From NCBI RefSeq assembly GCF_030287405.1, contig NZ_JASVVV010000001.1, positions 620,001-684,000 of the forward strand: a stretch of 64,000 nucleotides of DNA. Direction: 5' to 3'. Positions 59,371 through 64,000 of this stretch are shown here, piece after piece (the first letter of the stretch is position 1; each line of letters opens with the position of its first letter). The position numbers and the translations under genes were made by a program. The stretch is from Halalkalicoccus sp. NIPERK01. GTDB taxonomy: Archaea > Halobacteriota > Halobacteria > Halobacteriales > Halalkalicoccaceae. The notes beneath the pieces are model-generated. The model did not search any database. It was given only the letters and a program-made list of their open reading frames with translations, and was not told the DNA's origin.

Positions 59371-60192
59371 ATGGAGCGCGCATTCGACTTCCTGCGGCTC
59401 AACGACCGACCGGAGAAGCCACGCGACCGGGGCATCACCGAGATACGCGGCCCCTACTACGACCCGATGGGGCCGCGCGAACTGCGCGATATACTGGAAA
59501 CGATGGGCCACTGGGTGGACATCTACAAGTTCTCGGGGGGTTCGTTCGCGCTGATGCCCGAGGAGGCGGTGCGCGAGCTAATCGGGATCTGTCACGATCA
59601 CGACGTGCAGGTCTCGACGGGCGGGTTCGTCGAGCACGTCCTCGTCGCGGATCACGAGCACGTCGGGGCGTACGTCGAGGAGGCCGCCGAGTTGGGCTTC
59701 GACATCGTCGAGATCTCCTCGGGCTTCCTCGCCATCGACACCGACGATCTGGTGGCGCTGACCGAACTCGTCCAGGATCACGGACTGAAGGCGAAACCCG
59801 AGATCAACGTCCAGTTCGGCGCGGGCGGGGCCTCGTCGGTCGAGGAACTGGAGGGCGAGGAGGCGATCGACCCCGCGAGCGCGATCCGGGAGGCCGAGCG
59901 CCACCTCGAGGCCGGCGCGTACAAGATCATGGTCGAATCCGAGGGGATCACCGAGCGGGTGCGCGAGTGGCGCACGGACGTCGCGTTCGCCATCGCCAAC
60001 GAGGTCGGGATCGAGAACTGCGTCTTCGAGGCGGCCGATCCCGAGGTGTTCGAGTGGTACCTCAAGAACTTCGGGCCGAACGTCAACCTGTTCGTGGACA
60101 ACTCCCAGATCGTCGAACTCGAGTGCATGCGCTCGGGGCTGTGGGGCAAGAAGTCCAGCTGGGGCCGGATCGCCTCGTATCGCCCGGAGTGA
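59371..60192 (+). CDS. phosphosulfolactate synthase-like protein (ComA family)
   Basis: 273 residues. ComA family TIM barrel: GITEIRGPYYDPMGPRELRD, WVDIYKFSGGSFALM, VSTGGFVEHVL, FDIVEISSGFLAI, KPEINVQFGAGG, GAYKIMVESEGI and FGPNVNLFVDNSQIVELE. The archetype adds sulfite to phosphoenolpyruvate to start coenzyme M synthesis; haloarchaea do not make methane, so the product here is uncertain (sulfolactate-type metabolite is one possibility). Directly after repeat copy D. Confidence 0.85.
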   Translation: MERAFDFLRLNDRPEKPRDRGITEIRGPYYDPMGPRELRDILETMGHWVDIYKFSGGSFALMPEEAVRELIGICHDHDVQVSTGGFVEHVLVADHEHVGAYVEEAAELGFDIVEISSGFLAIDTDDLVALTELVQDHGLKAKPEINVQFGAGGASSVEELEGEEAIDPASAIREAERHLEAGAYKIMVESEGITERVREWRTDVAFAIANEVGIENCVFEAADPEVFEWYLKNFGPNVNLFVDNSQIVELECMRSGLWGKKSSWGRIASYRPE

Positions 60193-60295
60193 GCGCTCCG
60201 TCGAAAGCCCGTCCGCGGCGTCATCGGAGCGTGCGTGTGACGTCGCATCGACGGGACCAACGGTATAGAAGTGGGCGGGCCCCGAAGGCCCGCGT

Positions 60296-60721
60296 ATGTA
60301 CGACAGCGTCCTGATCCCGACCGACGGCAGCGAGATGGTCGACACCACGCTCGAACACGGCCTGCGGATCGCGCGCGACCACGACGCGACCGTCCACGCG
60401 CTGTACGTCGTCGACTCCCGTGTGGCTCGCGCCGCCGAGGACGCCCGCGAGGCCGTCGAGGCCTCGCTGCGATCCGACGGCGAGGAGGCGGTCGAGCACG
60501 TCCTCGCGCGCGCCGAGGAGGCCGGACTGGAGGCGGTCGGCGAGATCCGGACGGGAACGCCCCAGAAGGAGATCGTCGAGTACGCCGAGGAGGAAGGGAT
60601 CGACCTGATCGCGATCGGCACGCACGGCAAGAGCCCCCGCGAGAAACTGCTGTCGATGGGGAGCGTCACCGAGCGGGTCGTCGACAGCGCGTCCGTGCCC
60701 GTGCTGGTCGTGCGCGACTAG
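60296..60721 (+). CDS. universal stress protein (UspA family)
   Basis: 141 residues. MYDSVLIPTDGSEMVDTTLEHGLRIAR, nucleotide loop IGTHGKSPREKLLSMGSVTERVV. The upstream GGTATAG (60261-60267) at 29-35 nt is the likely TATA box. Its stop is shared as CTAG with the convergent lipoprotein gene. Confidence 0.93.
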   Translation: MYDSVLIPTDGSEMVDTTLEHGLRIARDHDATVHALYVVDSRVARAAEDAREAVEASLRSDGEEAVEHVLARAEEAGLEAVGEIRTGTPQKEIVEYAEEEGIDLIAIGTHGKSPREKLLSMGSVTERVVDSASVPVLVVRD

Positions 60722-61104
60722 CCGAACCCGCGCCGGAGGGTGATCGTCACCTCGACGTCCTCGCCGTCGATCGTGACCGGCTCCTCGACGTTCGAGAACT
60801 CCTGGCTCTCGACGACGATCACGTACTCGCCGTTCTCGAGGTCGAACGTGACGATCCCGTCCGATCCGGGGACCTTCGCGTCGGCCTGCGGGACGAGTTG
60901 GGCCGACTGGACCGAGACCGAGGCCTCGGGGGCCGGATCGCCGGAGGCCTCCTCGAGCGCGACCGTCAGCGTGTAGGTCCGGGGGCCGTCGCCGTTCTCG
61001 ATCGGGTCCGAACCGCGCCCCGAACAGCCCGCGGCGCCCGCCATCGCGCCGGCGGTGACGATCCGGAGCAGCCGTCGCCTACCGAGTCCTCGCCCGTCGA
61101 CCAT
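60718..61104 (-). CDS. small Tat lipoprotein with beta-sandwich (carboxypeptidase regulatory-like) domain
   Basis: 128 residues. GRRRLLRIVTAGAMAGAAGC: twin arginine and a lipobox cysteine at 27. The mature part has TLTVALEEASGDPAPEASVSV, GIVTFDLENGEYVIVVES and VTIDGEDVEVTITL, the strand pattern of carboxypeptidase-regulatory/Cna-B-like domains. Likely anchored on the outer membrane face; partner unknown. Confidence 0.78.
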   Translation of the reverse strand: MVDGRGLGRRRLLRIVTAGAMAGAAGCSGRGSDPIENGDGPRTYTLTVALEEASGDPAPEASVSVQSAQLVPQADAKVPGSDGIVTFDLENGEYVIVVESQEFSNVEEPVTIDGEDVEVTITLRRGFG

Positions 61105-61131
61105 TGTGCCCCCGTTTTTCGCCCGCCCTCT

Positions 61132-62526
61132 TTACTCCGTCGCGACGTCGTCGGGACCCTCGGGCGACTGCACCCAGACGGTCTTCTCGTTGACGAACTC
61201 GTGGATGCCCTTCTCCGCGAGTTCCCGGCCGTAGCCCGAGTTCTTCACGCCCCCGAACGGGATTCTGGGGTCGGACTTGACGAGTTCGTTGACGAACACA
61301 CAGCCCGCTTCCACGCGGCGGGCGAGGCGCTCGCCCCGCTCTACGTCCTCGGTCCAGATCGACGCCCCGAGCCCGAAGTCGGTGTCGTTGGCCACCTCGA
61401 TGGCCTCGCCTTCGCTCTCGACGCGGAACACGGCGGCGGCGGGGCCGAACACCTCCTCGGTCGCGGCGGGGGCGTCGCGGGGCACCTCGGTCAGCACCGT
61501 CGGCGGGTAGAAGTTGCCCTCTTCATCCGGTAGCTCGCCGCCGACTGCGAGCTCCGCGCCCGCCTCGACGCTCCCCTCGACCTGCTCGTGGACGTCCTCG
61601 ACGAGGTCCTCGCGGGCCTGCGGGCCGATGTCGGTGTTCTCATCCATCGGATCGCCCATCGAGAGCGACTCCATCTCCTCGGTGAACCGCTCGACGAACT
61701 CGTCGTAGACCGCCTCGTGGACGATGAAGCGCTTCGCGGCGATGCAGGACTGCCCCGAGTTGATGGTGCGGGCCTGCGCGCCCGTCTCGGCGGCGGCCTC
61801 GACGTCGGCGTCGTCGAGCACGACGAAGGGGTCGCTCCCCCCGAGTTCGAGGACGCTCTTTTTGACCTCGCTGCCCGCGGTCTCGGCGACCGCTCGACCG
61901 GCACCCTCGCTTCCCGTGAGCGTCACCGCCGCGAGACGGTCGTCGCGGATCACGTCCTCGACCGTGTCCGAGCCGACGAGCAGGGTGGTGAAGACGCCCT
62001 CGGGGTAGCCCGCCTCGGAGAAGACCTCCTCGATGGCCCTCGCACAGCCCGGCACGTTCGAGGCGTGTTTCAGCAGGCCGACGTTGCCCGCGGTGAGGTG
62101 CGGGGCCGCAAATCGAAAGACCTGCCAGAACGGGAAGTTCCACGGCATCACCGCCAGCACCGCTCCGAGGGGTTCGTAGGAGACGAGCGAGCGGGACTCG
62201 GGCTCGCTACCGAGCACCTCGTCGGCGAGGAACTCGTCGGCGCGCTCGGCGTAGTAGTCACAGACCCACGCGCACTTCTCGACCTCCGCGCGGGCCCCGG
62301 TGATGGGTTTGCCCATCTCCTCGGTCATCAACTCGGCGTACTCCTCCTCGTTCTCCCGGAGCACCTCCGCGGCGCGCGAGAGGAGCACCTGCCGCTCGTT
62401 GATCGGACGCTCGCGCCACTCCTCGAAGGTCTCCATCGCGCGGTCGAGCGCGCGGTCGACCTCCTCGTCCGTGTGGTCGTCGTACGTTTCGAGCGTCTCG
62501 CCGGTCGCTGGATTCACGCTTTCCAT
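61132..62526 (-). CDS. NAD(P)-dependent aldehyde dehydrogenase, succinate-semialdehyde type
   Basis: 464 residues from ATG 62526. VMPWNFPFWQVFRFAAPHL, LTGSEGAGRAVAETAGS (cofactor loop), catalytic E227 in VLELGGSDPFVVL and C261 in NSGQSCIAAKRF. SDPFVVLDDADV is typical of the GabD2/SSADH-like group. It oxidises an aldehyde to the acid; the exact substrate is not fixed. Reading can extend upstream into repeat copy E, but the family N-terminus begins here. Confidence 0.9.
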   Translation of the reverse strand: MESVNPATGETLETYDDHTDEEVDRALDRAMETFEEWRERPINERQVLLSRAAEVLRENEEEYAELMTEEMGKPITGARAEVEKCAWVCDYYAERADEFLADEVLGSEPESRSLVSYEPLGAVLAVMPWNFPFWQVFRFAAPHLTAGNVGLLKHASNVPGCARAIEEVFSEAGYPEGVFTTLLVGSDTVEDVIRDDRLAAVTLTGSEGAGRAVAETAGSEVKKSVLELGGSDPFVVLDDADVEAAAETGAQARTINSGQSCIAAKRFIVHEAVYDEFVERFTEEMESLSMGDPMDENTDIGPQAREDLVEDVHEQVEGSVEAGAELAVGGELPDEEGNFYPPTVLTEVPRDAPAATEEVFGPAAAVFRVESEGEAIEVANDTDFGLGASIWTEDVERGERLARRVEAGCVFVNELVKSDPRIPFGGVKNSGYGRELAEKGIHEFVNEKTVWVQSPEGPDDVATE

Positions 62527-62597
62527 GCTGGTCCCCCGGCCACCGCGTGCCGGTTTTCCCACGCTACGACCGACACGCCCAAAGGCGTTGGCCCTGC

Positions 62598-62708
62598 TCA
62601 TACCGTCGGTCATACCTACGGACAGCGGCGGTGAGGACGACGGGCAGGGAACGCGCCAGTGCTGGTCACATCGACTACTGCCGTCGCCGCCGACGACCGA
62701 CAGCATCA
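62598..62708. repeat. dispersed inverted-repeat element, copy E
   Basis: Begins TCATACCGTCGGTCATACC and ends CGACCGACAGCATCA. The right end, complemented, is TGATGCTGTCGGTCG, the same as the left end of copy C. The interior has diverged but is of the same length. It occupies the gap upstream of the aldehyde dehydrogenase and 23 nt after the stop of the small zinc-ribbon gene. Confidence 0.7.
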
Positions 62709-62731
62709 CCGCCCGCGCGGTTACGGTGAAA

Positions 62732-62860
62732 CTAGCGCTCGCGGTAGCGCCCGAGCAGCACGCCGCAGTCGGGACAGTGAACGTGCACCAGCGGGCCGTC
62801 CTCGTGGCGCGTCAGCTCCTCGGCGGTGAACTCGCCCTCGCAGTTCGTGCAGGTCGGCAC
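62732..62860 (-). CDS. 42-residue zinc-ribbon protein
   Basis: Reads from a GTG at 62860 to TAG at 62732-62734. VPTCTNCEGEFTAEELTRHE supplies CxxC, and VHVHCPDCGVLLGRYRER supplies the second CxxC, giving a four-cysteine rubredoxin-like knuckle. Too short for a normal length filter but coding-like, with a compact haloarchaeal small zinc-finger pattern. Function unknown. Confidence 0.75.
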   Translation of the reverse strand: MPTCTNCEGEFTAEELTRHEDGPLVHVHCPDCGVLLGRYRER

Positions 62861-62943
62861 GGGGCTCCTTCGCCGTCGAACGGCATGGCTGTTACTGGCG
62901 GTGTCGGGACGGAAGGAGCGCGTGAGCGTGGTGGGTCGACGCG

Positions 62944-63381
62944 CTACTCGATGTCGATCGACTTCCCGCCGACCTCGGGGTCGCGCTTCGGGAGCGTGAT
63001 CGTCAGCACGCCGTTCTTGTACGTCGCCGAGACGCTCTCCTCGTCGACAGGTTCGGGTAGCTGGACGGTCCGGCGCAGCGACTCGCTTCGGCGCTCGCTG
63101 CGGAGGTAGGTCTCGTCGCGTTCCTCGGACTCCTCGTCGCGTTCGGCCTCGATCGTGAGCGTCCGGTCGGTGACGCGCACGTCGATCTCGTTCTTGTCGA
63201 AACCGGGTGCGTCCGCGGTGACGACGAACTCCTCGTCCCGGTCGGCCAGGTCGATGCTCATGCGGTTCGCGCCGCCCATGCCGAAGACGTCCTGATCGAA
63301 CCCGGGCTGGTTCTCGAACTGGCGGCCGAGGCGGTCGAAGAACTCGTCGAGGTCGTCGAAGGGGTTTCTACGTCGAGCCAT
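62944..63381 (-). CDS. small heat-shock protein (Hsp20/alpha-crystallin family)
   Basis: 145 residues from ATG 63381. The N-terminal DLDEFFDRLGRQFENQPGFD, alpha-crystallin core with FVVTADAPGFDKNEIDVRVTD, LTIEAERDEESEE, then YKNGVLTITLPKRD, containing the family A-x-x-x-n-G-v-L motif. ATP-independent holdase. The region upstream holds repeat copy F. Confidence 0.93.
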   Translation of the reverse strand: MARRRNPFDDLDEFFDRLGRQFENQPGFDQDVFGMGGANRMSIDLADRDEEFVVTADAPGFDKNEIDVRVTDRTLTIEAERDEESEERDETYLRSERRSESLRRTVQLPEPVDEESVSATYKNGVLTITLPKRDPEVGGKSIDIE

Positions 63382-63410
63382 ACGGGTGTGCATACGCCAT
63401 CGAGGATGTT

Positions 63411-63489
63411 ATACTATCGGTCGTAACGGTCTGCGTACATTCGTCGGATGTACCGACGAATGCACGCAAGGGCTTACGGCCGACGGTAT
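63411..63489. repeat. dispersed inverted-repeat element, copy F (nested hairpin)
   Basis: Left arm ATACTATCGGTCGTAA (63411-63426), right arm TTACGGCCGACGGTAT (63474-63489). Inside is a second perfect inverted repeat ATTCGTCGG (63439-63447) / CCGACGAAT (63453-63461) with 5-nt loop. The right end CTTACGGCCGACGGTAT is identical to copy A. It lies between the divergent Hsp20 and RNase P p30 genes. Confidence 0.75.
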
Positions 63490-63539
63490 ACCCGAACCCG
63501 AACCGCCACGGGTATGGCGCCGCTCCCTGAAGGGGTGGT

Positions 63540-64000
63540 ATGTACGAGGCGGTCTACGCCGCCCCCGAGGGCCGCTCGACGGTCGCACGCCACGCCCACA
63601 CCGCGAGCGAGTACGGGTTCGCGGGGGTCGTCGTCCGAAACGGCGACGCGCTCGAAGGGAACGAGACCGAGCGAATCGCCGAGACCTACGGGATCGACGT
63701 CGTTCGTGGAACCGAGATCCGCGCCGAGGGCTCACAGACGGCGAGCGGCTACCTCGGGAACCGCCGCGAGGAGTACACGATCCTCGCGCTCCGGGGCGGG
63801 ACGGACGACCTCAATCGCTTCGCGGTCGAACAGCCCCGCGTGGACGTCCTCTCCCGGCCGATGGCCGGCGAGGGCGACTTCAACCACGTGCTCGCGAAGG
63901 CCGCCGCGCGAAACGGGGTGCGCGTCGAGTTCGACCTCTCGACCGTGCTCCGACTCGAGGGCGGCCCGCGGGTGCAGGCGCTCTCGGACGTGCGCAAACT
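63540..64000 (+). CDS. rnp3: RNase P protein component 3 (Rpp30), N-terminal part
   Basis: 153 codons from ATG 63540 to the right edge; the 3' end is outside. YEAVYAAPEGRSTVARHAHTA, FAGVVVRNGDALE, then VVRGTEIRAEGSQTASGYLG, RVDVLSRPMAGEGDFNHVLAK and VRVEFDLSTVLR match archaeal p30. It pairs with Pop5 in RNase P to process tRNA 5' ends. The true stop cannot be seen. Confidence 0.9.
   Translation, partial: MYEAVYAAPEGRSTVARHAHTASEYGFAGVVVRNGDALEGNETERIAETYGIDVVRGTEIRAEGSQTASGYLGNRREEYTILALRGGTDDLNRFAVEQPRVDVLSRPMAGEGDFNHVLAKAAARNGVRVEFDLSTVLRLEGGPRVQALSDVRK

Noticed and set aside
60190-60267. Possible seventh copy of the inverted-repeat family
   Set aside because: Only the right end (ACCAACGGTATAG) resembles the family, and that stretch may simply be the TATA box of the UspA gene; the left end is too divergent to count.
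62527-62709. N-terminal extension of the aldehyde dehydrogenase into repeat copy E
   Set aside because: The family N-terminus starts at ATG 62526; the added residues are translated repeat DNA.
1-64000. CRISPR arrays, insertion sequences, prophage
   Set aside because: No regularly spaced direct repeats, transposase or phage structural gene could be recognised in any frame.

Overview
The window is a stretch of chromosome from a haloarchaeon (class Halobacteria). The evidence is very high GC, strongly acidic proteins, Tat-type lipoproteins, AT-rich promoter boxes about 25-35 nt upstream of start codons (leaderless transcripts), HTH_10 (bacterio-opsin-activator type) regulators, GCS2-type gamma-glutamylcysteine synthesis, an archaeal DacZ-type c-di-AMP synthase, a fibrillarin/Nop5 pair and an archaeal RNase P p30 subunit. 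The genus cannot be fixed from the sequence alone. Genes are packed tightly on both strands. No insertion sequence, CRISPR array, rRNA or replication origin was seen; there is one tRNA gene.

Layout, left half. 1-7.3 kb holds phenylacetyl-CoA catabolism: a PaaG-like crotonase, an HTH_10 regulator, and a divergent paaABCD operon in which the usual C-terminal zinc ribbon of PaaD is a separate 57-residue gene. 7.4-11.4 kb is housekeeping (nop5-flpA, gshA, a winged-helix protein, coaD, a one-repeat TFIIB-like protein). 11.5-12.5 kb has tRNA-Leu(UAG) followed by a vapBC module whose toxin is cut by an in-frame amber codon and whose upstream region carries a perfect palindrome. 12.5-20 kb pairs a 2-oxoacid dehydrogenase E1 operon that ends in a free lipoyl-domain protein with a divergent, complete Liv-type ABC transporter. 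20-23 kb holds dacZ coupled to an MscS-like channel, facing a four-CBS protein with a ribosome-hibernation-like tail. 24-30 kb holds a Rieske/FAD oxidoreductase, purD, and a predicted gluconate dehydratase facing a GntP permease.

Layout, right half. 31-37 kb: NRDE/TANGO2, eIF1-like protein, a DUF255 thioredoxin-domain protein, thioredoxin, MFS, cysteine synthase, methyltransferase. 37.8-39.8 kb: a sensor/regulator of unusual architecture (winged helix, PAS, GAF, bacterio-opsin-activator domain, HTH_10). 40-53 kb: thiI, archaeal MAT, CYTH, a repeat-tailed thioredoxin-fold lipoprotein, FKBP, a RAD55-like protein with degenerate P-loop, F420 oxidoreductase, pyrBI, UspA proteins, TenA, Nudix and small proteins. 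53.6-60.2 kb: an APC permease, a truncated ANL ligase translationally coupled to an acetolactate-synthase-like ThDP enzyme, an MmgE/PrpD protein and a phosphosulfolactate-synthase-like protein. 60.3-64 kb: UspA, lipoprotein, aldehyde dehydrogenase, a hidden 42-residue zinc ribbon, Hsp20, and the start of the RNase P p30 gene.

The most unusual signal is non-coding. Six intergenic segments, each about 80-115 bp, begin and end with variants of the inverted repeat ATACCGTCGGTCATACC (subfamily CTTACGGCCGACGGTAT). Two copies share long internal blocks. In four copies the terminal TGA of the inverted repeat is the stop codon of the neighbouring gene. This looks like a small mobile or structured 3'-end element of this lineage.
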